From Eupeodes corollae (lineage: Eukaryota; Arthropoda; Insecta; Diptera; Syrphidae), in assembly GCF_945859685.1 (NCBI RefSeq), contig NC_079149.1:121369575-121433574 (forward strand): 64,000 nucleotides of DNA, read 5' to 3'. Position numbers and translations under genes: made by a program. The notes below the pieces were generated by a model, which saw only the letters and a list, made by a program, of their open reading frames with translations, had not been told where the DNA came from and did not search any database. How positions within the stretch are numbered: position 1 is the first letter of the stretch; each line of letters begins with the position of its first letter. Shown here piece after piece: positions 38,840 to 51,725 of this stretch.

Positions 38840-39998
38840 TAAAGGGTGATTTTTTAAAAGCTATAAGACATTTTTTTTTCAAAAAAATCACATGAAATTC
38901 AAAAAATGTATAAAAAATTGCATAAAACCTTTATTTGAATCGATTGTGCGCCTCAAATGGTTCATCCGTAAAGTCCTACTTTAGGATACTCTTTCCAATA
39001 TTTCGGCAAGTATACCACGAAAAATTGCTTCAATGTTGTCTCTCAATGCGTCAATTGAAGCTGGCTTGTCTATATAGATATGAGCTTTAACAAAATTCTA
39101 CAAAAAATAGTTTAGAGGCGTTAAATTGCACGATCTAGGCGGCCAATTGACCGGTCCCGAACGTGAAATAAAATGTTCACCGAACTCGCTATTGAGAATA
39201 AGTCCATTGTTGCTCGTGTTGTGTGACTGTGGTACTGTATTGTTGAAACCACATGTCATGCAAGTCAAGGTCTTGCATTTTGGAAAAAAAAAATTGAATA
39301 TCATCTGAAAGAAGCGCTCACCATTCACAGTTACGCGAAGATTCGCATCATCTTTGAAGAAGTACGTGATAATGATGCCACCAGCCGATAGACCACACCA
39401 TACTGTGACTTTATGTGCATGCATTGGTAGCTCTTGCAACGCTTCTAGCTGATATTCACTCCAAAATCGACAATTCTGCTTATTTACGTACTCATTGAGC
39501 CAAAAATTAGCTTCGTCGCTTAAAACAATTTTTCGGTAAAAAGTGAATCTTCTGCAAACTTTCCAAGAGCCTATTCACCCAATATTTTACTTTCCAGTAG
39601 TTCCTAACTCCTTCCTCAAAATTTGCAATGTTGTTAAGTAACAGAGGTCCAAATGCTGCTAACGGCGAAGAATCGATAATTGATGGTCATCATTAACACT
39701 GGCCAAGACAGCTGCGATATTTTCTTCAGTTCACACTATACGTAAGCGTGTTGGTGGTTAATGTACAAGAATGTAAATTTGGTGCGAAATTTAGTCACAA
39801 TAGCCCGAAAAGCCGCTTCGGTCGTTTAAAGTTTCATAACAGAGCACGATTTTGATAGTACAATTCAATAATTTGCAAGCGTTGTTCGTTTGTTAGAATA
39901 TTCATGGTTAAATTATAGACACAAATTGAAGATGTTTGACATTAAAACAAAACACGAAATGTGTACACCAGTATTGGTTAAAATCTAATCACCCTTTA
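38840..39998 (-). mobile_element. Nearly full-length mariner relic with TIRs
   Basis: The left end TAAAGGGTGATTTTTTAAAA and the right end AATCACCCTTTA are inverted copies for about 11 bases, each bounded by TA, the mariner target duplication. The whole is about 1.16 kb, close to an intact mariner. The transposase lies on the minus strand. Visible pieces: ELPMHAHKVTVWCGLSAGGI, the FFKDDANLRVTVNGE segment, MTCGFNN or FQQ in the next frame, GEFGEHFISRSGPVNWPPRS, and NLTPLNYFL. The first catalytic D is lost (FQQ is followed by Y) and the last is N (TPLN), and stops occur throughout, so it cannot be active. The same family is seen at 52.66 kb with matching ends. Confidence 0.85.
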
Positions 39999-41925
39999 TT
40001 TCGAAAAAAAAAACTCTTAGGATTTGTATGATATTTTGAGGCTGCCTATCATGCCCTTTTCTTAATTCTTTAAACTGTAAGAATTTGAATGAAATATTAA
40101 TATTAGATCAGAAAAAAATTATATGTATAATTTTTAAAATATCTTATATATGAAACGAAAGTCTTAGGACATTTTCAAATAATTAAAACAAACTATAAAA
40201 TGTTAAAGTAAAATCTGTCTTTTAACACCATTTTCCTTTTTATCTGGGTTATTGAAAAAGGAATCAAAGGTTGTAATAAAAATTTCATTTTCAATTTTCA
40301 TTACAGCAGCACCCCAACTTTTCTCAGAGGACAAAGTTTCTTATAGAACCCTTTAAATATTTACTAAGAAAGTGATTTCTTAACATTTCGTATAATGCTA
40401 CCTGTGAGACTATTCCCCTTCCAGGATAACGAACAATAAAATAAAAGAATAATTAACAAAATGTTCAACATCATTTGTACATTACCTACCCAAAAACATT
40501 ATAATTTTCGTTGCTTTTTTGTTGTATCTGAATTTGTGTAATGCTAACATCAAAGATTCCAGGATAATGGTGTTGCTAAAGGATATGTTTTACATACGTT
40601 AAAAAGCACACACATGTTTATCTGTGTTTAAAATAAACCTCTACTACATAACACCCACTGTTTTATCCACCATCCTTTCCCTCTCTTCCCCTTTGGCCTT
40701 AAATTGAGATACGTATATATGAAATCAAAAGGTGTACATTTCAGAAGTCTTACAGTAGTAGTCGCGTCTTGTTCTTTTGAAAGTTAAAAGTAAAACAACA
40801 TCAAAGGAATTCCATTTTTTTGTTGCCAAAAGCTAACATTAAAATTACAGACTCTTTGTCCCCATTTAAATTCCATAAACCGCTGCCGCCGCCGCCGTTG
40901 AAATGGCGGATAATGGTGGGATTATATTTTGTTTTGCTGCATCATAGACAACAAAAACAGGACGAGGGAAAAAAAATGAACACGTTTCTGTTTCTCATTT
41001 ACATGTTGATTTTGTCTATGTTTACATTGTTTGTGTCTTCGGTCATTCCTTCTTATAAACATATATATATGTATATTTTTATGTTTATATTAAGGATTCC
41101 ATCGTCGTCGTTGTTGTCCTCGTGTGTCCTTTGGAGAAAAATGTGGCAACATGGCCATTGTTGCATGAATAATAGATTCTTGTTTTCTTAAATTAAAACA
41201 CAACAACAATAACTCACACTGCTTTTGCTTATTATCCTTGCAAAAAGGCATACCGCACAAAATGTATGTTTCCTTGGACTAATTTCTCTTACTTATTTTT
41301 GTTTTTAATTTTTTATTCGTTAATTTGTTAAAATGAATTTACATAATTAAATGTGCATCCTTTCTGATGATGGGTGCTGGTATGGTGGCATCGCGGCATG
41401 GTGGTGGCGGCAGCGCGGTGGCAGCACGACTACAAAACTTCTTTTCTTAAAAGATTAAGCACCATTGCTGAAATGAGATGAGAGAACTTAAAAGGAACAC
41501 TCTAGGGGCATTAGATTGCACGCTTGCATTTTATATGTATGTATAATGTGCGGTAAAATTAAGCGAGATGAAGAAGAACAAGAAGTAAATTGCTTGAATT
41601 GTTGTACCTAAATATGTAGATAAATATAAAAGATCTATCTGCAGAGTAACTATACCTATTATAAATTTCATAAGGTGTTAAAGTAAAGAAGGTTTTATTA
41701 TACTAAATTCCCGGAAGTAAGATAATGAAATATACTAAGTTGTATTTATGGGTTAAGTTTTCAAGGCGTAATAAAATGAATGTGTTTCTTGTTCTTAATT
41801 CTTCTTTTGAAAGAAAAATTAAATGTTAATCGCATATTCAATTAAAACTATTTAACTCATTTATATTTGTCAGTTTTTTCTGTCGGACGTAATTATCCAA
41901 GAATAAATTGGTAAAAGAGGCTGGT
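39999..41925. other. Non-coding DNA
   Basis: No gene supported. It has a CCGCCGCCGCC patch near 40882, CGTCGTCGTTGTTGTCC near 41101, and a GC-rich GGTGGC/GCAGCG stretch at 41370-41430. None has a recognisable product. Confidence 0.45.
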
Positions 41926-42766
41926 ATGCGACCCACACTGATAACTTCCCATCCCGTCTGTCGATTTGTCTTGCTTAAAAGTTTGTCTATATGTATATAT
42001 ATATATATTTATTATTTATAGTAGATTTTATTTTTTATGAAAAAACGGACTGTTGGAGTTTTATATAAAAATTACTAAATATCGAAAACAATATTTTCTG
42101 TGAAATAAAATAAGTTTGAAGCCAGTATTTTAAATTTTTGAAAAGCTATTTGAGTCGAAAGTAAATTTTTACCAAGTTTTAGTATTGTTTTTTTTTTGTA
42201 AAAAAAACTGTCAATTTGAGTCGAAAATCTATTTTGACCAACTTTTGTTAAATTTTTTTTAGGTTTTTAATTTTTGTAAAAAAACTGTCAATTCGATTTT
42301 TCTCAACATTTTTCAAAATGTTGAAAACAATATTTCTTATAAGATAAAATAAGTTTGAAGTGTAAATTTCAAGTTTTTGAATAGATATTTGAATCGATAT
42401 TCAATTTTTACCAACTTTGAGTAATGTTTTGTTTAGATTTTTATTTTTTATAAAAAAACTGTCAATTCGGTTTTTCTCAAAAACATTATTTTTCGTTGCA
42501 TACAATTATTTTGGAGATGAAATCATATTTTAGTCGTAACACTTTTTTTCAGTTTTTTTGATTTATAAAAAAAAACCGTTAAATGGATTTTTTTTCAAAA
42601 AAATACGGACGTACAAATGTACGTACACATGCACGAACAGACATCTTTCTAAAAAGCTTTTATTTCGACTCTAGGGACCTTGAAACGTCGAAAATGTCCA
42701 TTTGTTCTTTGTTCCATTTGAGAAATCGGACCCATTGCAATAACTTCCTATGGGAAGTTAAAAAAC
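41926..42766 (-). mobile_element. Copy of GGAAGTTAT-ended repeat family
   Basis: Both ends are present. The left edge, GGCTGGTATGCGACCC then ACACTGATAACTTCCCATCCC, is the complement of the right terminus of the 48.8 kb copy. The right edge has CCCATTGCAATAACTTCC and then GGGAAGTTAA, forming the palindrome AACTTCC-n4-GGAAGTT. Inside are T-rich units with CTGTCAATTC, TTTTTCTCAA, an ATATTTCTTATAAGATAAAA block, and an ACGTACACATGCACG segment near the right end. It encodes nothing recognisable and is shorter than the 47-49 kb copy. Confidence 0.7.
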
Positions 42767-43494
42767 TGTCCTAACTCTTCTTCACAAATTTAAACACAAA
42801 ATATCAGGGTAGTTAAAAAAGAATTGTTTTCAAAATGTTGTATATCATCATGCAAATACAATATTTTGTAAATGTTTTTTTTTTTGTAAATTTTTAATCA
42901 GGTGATTTTCTATTTATATAAATTCAAATTTAAATTGGTAGAATATATGATTTGTTGAAATAAAATATTTCCTTAAAATAGATAGAAATTTATAAGAATT
43001 TGGGATGATTTTTAAAAAAAGTCTGACTTCTTTGTAAAAAAATTAAAAAAAGTAAAAAATCTGTAATCTAAGCAATTTTTTTTTTGAAATGATGCCTTTG
43101 AAAACAATTATAATTTGTATTAAAAAATTACATTTATATTTTTCATGTACATCACTTTTTTACGTCTTACACCCATAAAACTATATTTTAAAAATATTAA
43201 AAAATGCACGTTCAAATTTTGAAAAATCCTAACACCCATACATATATTATTGGTGTGCAAAATGAATTCTACGACAAAATTAGATTTAAAGCGAGTTTGA
43301 AGTTTTCAATTTTTTTTCAGTCAAATCTAAAAAAAGTTTTAAGAATAATTATTTTATTTATAATGAAATCAAAGTTTTGATGAAACTTAAAATATTCGCG
43401 TAAGATTTCAAACAAATAAAAAATTACATACATTCTCGATTTTTAGTTTGATCATTATTATGGATACTTAGACTTAAAACTATTTCTTATCACC
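42767..43494. other. AT-rich non-coding DNA
   Basis: Nothing recognised beyond poly-T and poly-A tracts. Confidence 0.5.
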
Positions 43495-43499
43495 ATAAA

Positions 43500-43582
43500 A
43501 AGACTTGACAGAATGTCACCAACACAAAATGGCAGCCACGGGGTGCCAACATCTTCCTGCACGAAATAAAAAACTCTTTATT
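43500..43582 (-). mobile_element. Mariner terminal fragment
   Basis: TTGACAGAATGTCACC, then GGCAGCCACGGGGTGCCAAC and AACTCTTTAT, repeat in the same order and spacing as 27330-27408 at the 5' end of another mariner relic. No transposase sequence remains. The orientation is the same as the other mariner relics here. Confidence 0.55.
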
Positions 43583-46500
43583 TATTAATTAATTTACGTC
43601 TGTTCGTTCGAAATATCTTTTTTCTTTTGCCATATCTCAAAAACATAAATGTAAATTAAAATTTGTTGAAAGAAGTTTAAACAAAATGCGGTGTGGAGTT
43701 TTCCTTAAAGAATTAAATTCAAAAGTAAAAAATTTGGTTGCCCACAAATATCTCAGAAACCAGTGTAGCTATCGACTTCAATAAAATTTGTTATTATACA
43801 TTTCGATGGTATAGAAAATTGATATGAAGTTTAAAAAAATTTCTTACAAATAAAAAAAGTGAACAAATTATTTATCAGCTCAAATACCACAGTAAATGAA
43901 AATCTTATGCTTTATTATTTTATGTAACGAAAGTTAAAGTTAACGTATTGTGTAATTTTTAGAAAAATCAATTTGATAGTTAAAAAATATAATAATAAAT
44001 ACAAGCATTGACTCAAAAGTTTTTGCCTGAAAAATAATATTATATATTAATAATAATAATAATATTATTATATAATATAATAAAATAATATTTTACCAAA
44101 AATGACACACTTAATTGATTAAATGTTTCAAATATTTCGACGGAACCGCTCAAATTTCCATTTATTGATTGCTTACGTCTTTAAATGACTATGAATTGAA
44201 AAAATAATTATTTTAAGGGCAAAAATGGCTATTTATCCATTCTAGGTACTTCCCAGCTTTTTATTTATTTTAGCTATTTTTTTAACTTTTGGACTTATGA
44301 GTTCAAAACTCATAACATCCAATCGCTAAAATCTTGGAAAAATTATGCATTATTCTAGAATTTTAAGAAAACTTAATTTCTAAAATATATTTTCATAACC
44401 CATAGCTTCAAAATCCACCATTAAAACATTCTTGATTTTTAGTTTAGGAGTTGTGAATTAGATTTTAACTGAAATGACAATTTGGTCATTAAGGTAAAAC
44501 TAAAATCTTTTCGTCAATGCAAATGAAATGAAAGCCATAACTTAGGATTTTTATGTCAGTTTTTCGACGATAGTTTTTTTCGGGAGCCTTGCCTAAACAT
44601 GTTTGTGACCAAGATTAATTTGGGGAACAAATTAAAAACAGATACTAATAAATTTCAAAATTGGCTCAATTTTCTGAAATTTATTTAAAAAATACATATA
44701 ATCAAGTTTTTTGTGTTTCTCTCCACTTTAAATTTGAGCTTAGATACATTTTTTCAGACTTGGGGGCTGAGCACTACCATGAACTATATTTCTTCTTTTT
44801 AAACTAAATAATTTGCCCACTTGCAAATTTTTAATATGTAGATTGATTGTTGTTTTCTTTTGAAAGTTCATTATTAAAGAAATTTAAATATGTAAAGCTT
44901 GCATAATTCAACTTTGGCAGTAAAGCCTGAAGTTTTAAATTCTTTATTACAACATTTTGAAAACCTTTAAAAATTCTATATGTTTGTCTCTTAAACCACC
45001 TACCCATCCATACAAACAAATAAATTGACCATCAAAACTTCTTCATTCCCACTTCTTCATCCTTAAAATAAATATTTATCTAACATTAAAGCAATATGAA
45101 TTCAACTATAAGAAATCCTATTTAAAATCCCTTTATACATATTTTCAAAATTTTGATCGTCTTATTCCCTCAAAGCGATTTCTTTAATTACAATCTTCAA
45201 AGTCATAAGACAACAAAAATATAAAAAATACAAAAAATCCTTCCAACACAAAATCAATATCCATAACGACATAAGCCAAAAATCCACAACTCAAAAAATA
45301 AAATGAAAATAAACGAAAAGCCAGATAACAGAAGTCAAATGAACATTCATAAAATATAACAAATGAACTTCCAAACGGATATCTTGATAGTCCTTCGTTC
45401 GTTTTTCATATTATATAAATATGTATGAGAAAATATTGAAGACGAATAAGAAAATGAAGAAGAAGGAGAAGAGGAGTCTCAGACTTGGGTCGGTAATACC
45501 TACCTAAATATAAGAACGAGGCAAGTTAGACACAATAACGAGGATATCTTTCTGATTGCTGGATGGCATAGTATTTATACATATATAAAATATCCCCCAA
45601 AGCCGAAACACGAACAAGGAGAAATTAGCAAAGAACGAGCAAATACAAAGCAAAGCAAAAAAAAAAACGAAATGAAATGAAAAATCCAAAAAAAGCAACA
45701 TAAAATCAAGTATTATTATTCTTCCTTTCCTTATTTTCCTATTTTTTATTTTTCATTGGCAACCTTTATGCTAAAAAGGATGTTATTCAAATTTCTCTGA
45801 TGTCCTTATCCCTCCTTCTAACTTGTGAATAAATAGGTAGGTTAAGAATATCGGATTTTCGGGTAACGGGAAGCACCTATATAAGGACTTCTTTAATTTT
45901 GTTCTATTTTCCAAATGATTGCGCTCTGGAAAAAATCTTAAAAGAAGATATCAAAAATGAATTTTTAAGGTATTAAACATAATCCATATTCCATATCAAA
46001 TTTTTCATTACATTTTGACTCCTTATTGTAATATCAAGTCCTTTTTAGGATTTAAGAGTGTATGAAGACATATTTACCTTAAGAACGGTGATATGTCAAC
46101 ATCTTTCTTAAGTAGCTTTTCATAAGCAAATTAGACACCTCTACATTATAAGGAAGTTTGAACTTCAAAGGACATGCGAACTTAATCTGTTTCAATTCGT
46201 ACTTTGAGCAGCGTTTTTAAATGACTCCCTTGCATGAATTCTCTCAAGAACCTACTTACACGTAGACTCGCATGTTAAGTCAACTTTAAATTGAAGTTGG
46301 AATATTCCTGAAACTTAATTTTTAACTTCATCTTATCAAAGAAGAGGAGTAAAACAAAAATTGTAATAAAGAATATCAAACAAAACAAAAAAACACTTAC
46401 AAAAGTTGTTGGCAAGGAATAAAGCTATAGCAGTAAAAAATGATAGAAAAAATGGCGTTTTTTCTGCAATCAATGGCGATTCATCTGTAAAGTGGAAGTG

Positions 46501-47189
46501 GAAGGATAGGATTTTTTTTCTATCCTTCCCTCCCTCAGTTCTTCATTCATTTATTTTATCTCACCTCATTCAATCCAATTTCTAAGATCTGGTCATACTC
46601 CTATATACATATACATTTAAAGCATACCTCCGTCGAAACCTATGTTACTCGCATACATATAAAACGAATGGACATTTTTTTGTATTATTTCATTTCTAAT
46701 TCTTTTTTTTATTTTGCTCGGGAATTTTATTGAGCTCAAGCTTTTCTTCCTTATTGATGCCATTATTATCGCATAGAAGATAGGTATGTACAATTGAACA
46801 CAGTGTATAGGGAAGGTGTATTATATGAGCTCATATTGAATGTATTTTTATATGGATTTTTATTTACTTTTATTTTTATTCAGTTAGAGCTATGGAATGA
46901 AAGAATTGGAAATAATTTTTCTATTGAAATTCATTTCATTTCTTAGAAAATAATGCATATTCACAAGAATATTGAAATGGATGAACGAAAAAAAATAAGA
47001 ATAATAATAATAAATAAAAACCAAACAATAAGGACATTCACAAGCTGAAATGATGACTTTTATGAAAAGGAAGAAAATATTGAAATCTAATGGTACCTCT
47101 ACTATTGAAAACCAGAATTGATCAAATTGATTTCCCTCAAAATTTCTATTTTAACATCGAACTCAAAATTGAATTAGAAAAATGCGTAT
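43583..47189. other. AT-rich non-coding DNA
   Basis: No gene. A palindromic TAA/ATT stretch at 44034-44091 is listed separately. Between 45.05 and 46.3 kb AAGGAC/AAGGAT words are frequent, whereas 42.8-44.8 kb has almost none. Confidence 0.5.
44034..44091. repeat. Self-complementary AT-only repeat
   Basis: About 58 bases composed only of A and T, with TAATAATAATAATAA followed by TATTATTA and further TATAATATAATAA. The halves are complementary, so this can fold on one strand or form a cruciform. It is a microsatellite by composition and no element ends are visible. Confidence 0.7.
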
Positions 47190-48838
47190 TTTTAACTTCC
47201 AAGAGGAAGTTATTGTTATGGGTCTAATTTGTCGAATTGAAACTGTTGACATTTCTCGGCGTTTCGAGGTCCATTGAGTCGAAATAAAAGATTTTCGGAA
47301 TGATCCCTGTGCGTGAGTGTGTACATACTCTCGTACGTCTGTAAGTTCGTGACGTATTTTTCGTCGTGTATAGCTCAAGAATTGGTAGAGATATCGACTT
47401 CAAGTAAATTTTGTTATACAGATAATAATGCAGAAAGGGCACAAGAACATTGCGTGGGTTTTTTTTTATCATAGCAGTTTAAAAAAAGGTGAACATTTTG
47501 GTTAACTCTAAATATCTCACGAACCAATTACGCTGGAGACTTAAATTTCGTATTAAATATTGTGACGCGTTACCAAATAAATATATTTTTGAACAATAAA
47601 TCCAATTAACGGTGTTTTTTATAAATAAAAAAAAACTGAAGAAAATAATATATGTCACCTCGAAAATTTAACGAATAAAACAAGATTTTATCAATAAACA
47701 ATTTTGTGTAGCGAAGAATAACATTTTAAACATCTGGGAAAATTTTTAGATAAAATCGAATTAAAAGCCTTTATTATAAAAAATAAAAACATTGCTCAAA
47801 TATGGTAAAAATTAAATTTTGACTTAAATATATTTTCAAAAATTTGAGATCATGGCTTCCAGCTTATTTAATCGTATATGAAATATTGTTTTCATTATTC
47901 GGTAAATTTTGGGAAAAATCGAGTTAACAGTTTTCTTACAAAAAATACAATCCTAAAAATAATAATAAAATTAAGAAAATATTTATTTTCGGCTCAAATA
48001 ACATTTTAAAACTTTTAGATATTGACTTTAACTAATTTTATCTTATGAGAAATATTGTTTTCAGCATTCGATAAAATTTTGAGAAAAATCGAATAGAAGT
48101 GTTTTTTACAAAAAATAAAAACCTAAAAAAATTAATAAAAGTTAAAAATATATGCGTCAAACTAATTTGATCTTATAAGAAACATTGTTTTGAACATTCG
48201 ATAAAATGATCTTATAAGAAACATTGTTTTGAACATTCGATAAAATGTTTAGAAAAATGTAATTGACAGTTTTTCAACAAAAAAAAAAATAAAAAAATAA
48301 ATACCCTAAAAAAGCATTACTAAAAGTTCGTAAAAATGTATTTTCGACACAAATACCCTTTTAAAAATTTTAGATATAGTTTTAAAATGAATTTTGTTTT
48401 ACAAAAAATATTGTTTTCAACAGTCAGTAATTTTTTTTATAAAAATCTAACAATCAGTTTTTTCATAAGAAATTAAAATGTACAAAAAATAGTAGCAAAA
48501 TTCGTAAAAATTGATATTCAGTTCTCGATATCTTGTGAATAATAGCAAACATGAACTTCAAATAAATTTCATTCATCCAATTAGTATTTGTTTATGTAAG
48601 AAATAAAAACTTTTAAGGAATGCTACTAAAATTGGTTAAAATCGGTTATAACGACTAAATATCTCGTTCACTAAAATTGATTTTGAAATAAAACAATTTC
48701 ATCATATTCAAAATATTGTTGGTTATATTGAAATTTTTTAGAATAATTTAACTTAGCAGAACACTTTAACGTACAAGACAAATCGACAGACGGGATGAGA
48801 AGTTATCAGTGTCTGTCTCATCCCAGCCTCTTTTTTTA
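47190..48838 (+). mobile_element. Largest copy of GGAAGTTAT-ended repeat family
   Basis: About 1.65 kb. The left end has the palindrome AACTTCC-n4-GGAAGTT, then ATTGTTATGGGTC, TTTCGAGGTCCATTGAGTCG, a GTGCGTGAGTGTGT segment, and ATAGCTCAAGAATTGG. Next come AATAATGCAGAAAG and GAACCAATTACGCTGG. The middle (about 47.75-48.7 kb) is a series of diverged tandem units of roughly 130-190 bp with the core ATTGTTTTCA, then CATTCGATAAAATTTTGAG, AAAAATCGAAT and ACAAAAAATAAAAACC. The right end is GGATGAGAAGTTATCAGTG, then CTCATCCCAGCCTC. Both ends share GAAGTTAT in direct orientation. There is no ORF. A non-autonomous DNA element, perhaps Helitron-like (HINE type), is possible, but I could not classify it. 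Confidence 0.65.
48169..48246. repeat. Perfect 39-bp tandem duplication
   Basis: The 39 bases beginning GATCTTATAAGAAACATTG at 48169 are repeated exactly at 48208-48246. The duplication lies in a unit of the larger repeat element. The copies are identical while neighbouring units have diverged, so it arose recently. Confidence 0.95.
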
Positions 48839-51725
48839 GAGTATTTTGGTCAAACAGCATTTTCACATACAGTATTATAAACCAAACAATCTTTCAACCC
48901 CATTAAACTAAACACCACAAAAACACGAAAGCTTGTCAAACTTGGAAAGAAAACCATCCAAGTCACTATTTGGGACTGTTTTGAATTGACATCTTTAACA
49001 AAGAATGTCAAATTCCTCTCCTTTAGCAATAATTTAAAATTCTTTTAAAATGCATTTAAAAACAAAAAACTAAAAAGTTTTAAGTTTGTGGTGTTTGTAA
49101 AACTATCAGCATACAAAAATGAAATTATGTTTTTTTTTAGAATTTTGGGGGTAATAATCAATTTACTACTTTTTGTAAATCTAATCTAGTTCTTGACCAC
49201 TAATTTCACTTGAAGGACTACATGGTTTTAGTATTGCATAATTGTACTCAAATTTCATGAGTAATTGCATTCCGACCCATATAGATTTTTGAACTTTTTG
49301 TTCAATTACCAAATGAATGAAACTATAGCATAGTTTTGATGAATTCAAGAGATTTAGTTTCTATTTAATGATCAAAAAGTTTCATGCTGGTCAAACATTC
49401 ATTAAATCTAACTCAACATAAAACTTTTCCCCAACCATCAAACCAAATGTTAATGAAAGTATCATTTTACCAACATAATAATTATTTATAATAAAATCAG
49501 CAATCTTCTCGGATTCCAAACAAACAAAAACAAAAATATCTACATCACAAAACCATCCTTTTATCCTAACAGTTCATTGTACTAAACAACTAAACCATAC
49601 GAATTGGCTAAAATTTGGCTTCACATCCGCCAGTGCTGCAGAAGTATAGAAGCACCATCACATCAGTAGCAGCAGCAGCAGGAAGCCTGGAAGGTGCACT
49701 AACAGCAAAACTTGAATATGTGCATTTCAACCATAGGTACACTATAGCTGCTATACCACTCACAATCACTGTACTACACAAGGATAAAGGTACTACCATA
49801 TAAATGCACACACCATGATGGGGATATTAGAAGTTTGTATATTGTTTGGTTAAATCCTTTTGGGGGGCTTCCTGCAGATCACATTATTTTACGCTGTATG
49901 AACAATATCCCTCATTGCGGTTGGTACGCGTACCATTCTAAAAAGCCCCTCTCAACTCTCGCCTTCATGGCAATGTTCTGGACTTTTATATTTACGACTT
50001 ATATTCTCTGTCCAAAAGTCCAAAACTCGCTGCTACTAATAAATTTCGACATGGATGCCTGAGTTGTATACGAAACGAACAATAGAAAACGCACAAACAA
50101 TACCCTCTTTCATACGAGTATATGAATTTGTCCCCACCATCCCTTACCTATACGCAAAATACGTACATATATTTGGAAGTTTTCCCAGTTCCAACCACGA
50201 AGAACCACGGAAGCGACAGCACGAACAAAATATGTGATAAAAAGGCAAAAGCCGTTCAAAATTCCGAAAGTGTGTTCCCGGTTCCCGTTCCAAAAAAAAA
50301 GAATAAACCTTAGGACAGGACGTGACCATCAGGATGGTGAAAGTAAAGTTATATAACGAATGTTGACTTTCCGCTGCTCCCTCCGCGCACGATAATGTGC
50401 TGCTGCTGCTGCATCACCACCATGCGTTGCATATGTGTGTTTCATTTAATTTTGCCAGTTTCCATACCGCTGTGCTCTTATAGTGCCAGGTCATCCTTAC
50501 CACACCACCCCAGAAGCGCAAATGTCGGTCGGATCGGTGGATTGTGGATATGTGATATCCTCCAAAAACTGCTACTTGATGAAGGATGATTCCCTCTCAA
50601 CATTCATAGCCTTTTCTGCTAGTTGTTTATTTCCTGACCACGAGGGTGCGCGCAATTACAACAATTTTCAAATTGTGGTTTTCCCAACAACACAAAAAAG
50701 AAATTCGAAAGGATTTTTTATTTTGATGTTCACTTTGTGTTGAATCCCATAAAAGTGCACGAGAGGCAGCAATCATATACGATGATTTTTTTTATTGAAA
50801 GAAGGGGGCAGGAAGCTCCTTTGCCATAAATCCTTTTTTCTAATAAATAAAAAGTCCCTACCATGTCGAAATAGTGTTCTTATTGTTATATATGAACACT
50901 TTAAGGATATCCCCGTTCTCTCTCTTTTTGTTCATGTTTCCCTTGGGGAAAGCAAAATCAATAAACTTGTTTAAAATATTTTATGTTTTTTATTCGTCTT
51001 ATTTTTCTTTTCTTTCAAAGTCTGTCCTTAACAACAAACAAAAAGTAAACCAAACCACATCTATCACAATTTAAACATCAACCACCCAATTTTTGATCCT
51101 CTAAAATAATTTAAGTTTTTCGCTTTTTTGTTTTTGATGGATTTTTCCATACTTTGATGAAGTCCTGTTAGACAGACAGAATGAAGGGACTACGGATGAT
51201 GGAATTTATCCTAACCAAAACTAGGTAGGAATCTATAACTTTATAAGTCTATAGGACGAAGACCACCCGCACGGTCCATTTGAAACCAAAACCAAAATGT
51301 GATCTATAATGGAATTTTTGGAATTTCATTTCTTTTGCAATATCTATTCCACATAGTTGAAGGTAGGGTGGCCGGCCGGTGGGGGATTGTTTGTGCTTTA
51401 GAGAAGAACAAAGCTATAGGTCAATATTGAAGGAAGGTGGAATATACGTATCGACATAATACTACAATCAAAATTAAGGTCTTTTTATCAATTTGATTTG
51501 TTTGTCCAAAAGTGAGTGTGGTCATAGAGAAAACAGGAGCGGATCGATGGAGGTGCTGACCAACGATACAATTTACTTAGACCTTTTTTTTAATTTAATA
51601 TATAATAAAAAGTTTTAAATACATAAGTTTTAAGTTGGAAATCTAAATCATCGTCATAATAAACCACACTAAAAAATTACGATAGAAAGTAAAATAAATG
51701 TTAAAATAAAAAAAAGCTTAAATAA
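48839..51725. other. Non-coding DNA
   Basis: No gene accepted. GC-richer patches at 49610-49740 (with CAGCAGCAG) and 50380-50600 (with CTGCTGCTGCTG) have overlapping frames on both strands with no domain I recognise. Otherwise AT-rich. Confidence 0.4.

Noticed and set aside
40820..41191. 123-codon plus frame with PPPP and hydrophobic stretch
   Set aside because: Proline run comes from a CCG repeat, the rest from T-rich and TATA repeat DNA; no family match.
48786..48822. 9-bp stem GGATGAGA/TCTCATCC at the right end of a repeat copy as a Helitron 3' hairpin
   Set aside because: The other copies have TGGGTCGCATACC at this place and cannot form the stem, so it is probably a private coincidence.
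49608..49811. Overlapping Ala-rich frames on both strands
   Set aside because: A CAG repeat explains the Ala/Ser runs. A donor-like AG/GTACAC at the end is not enough to call an exon.
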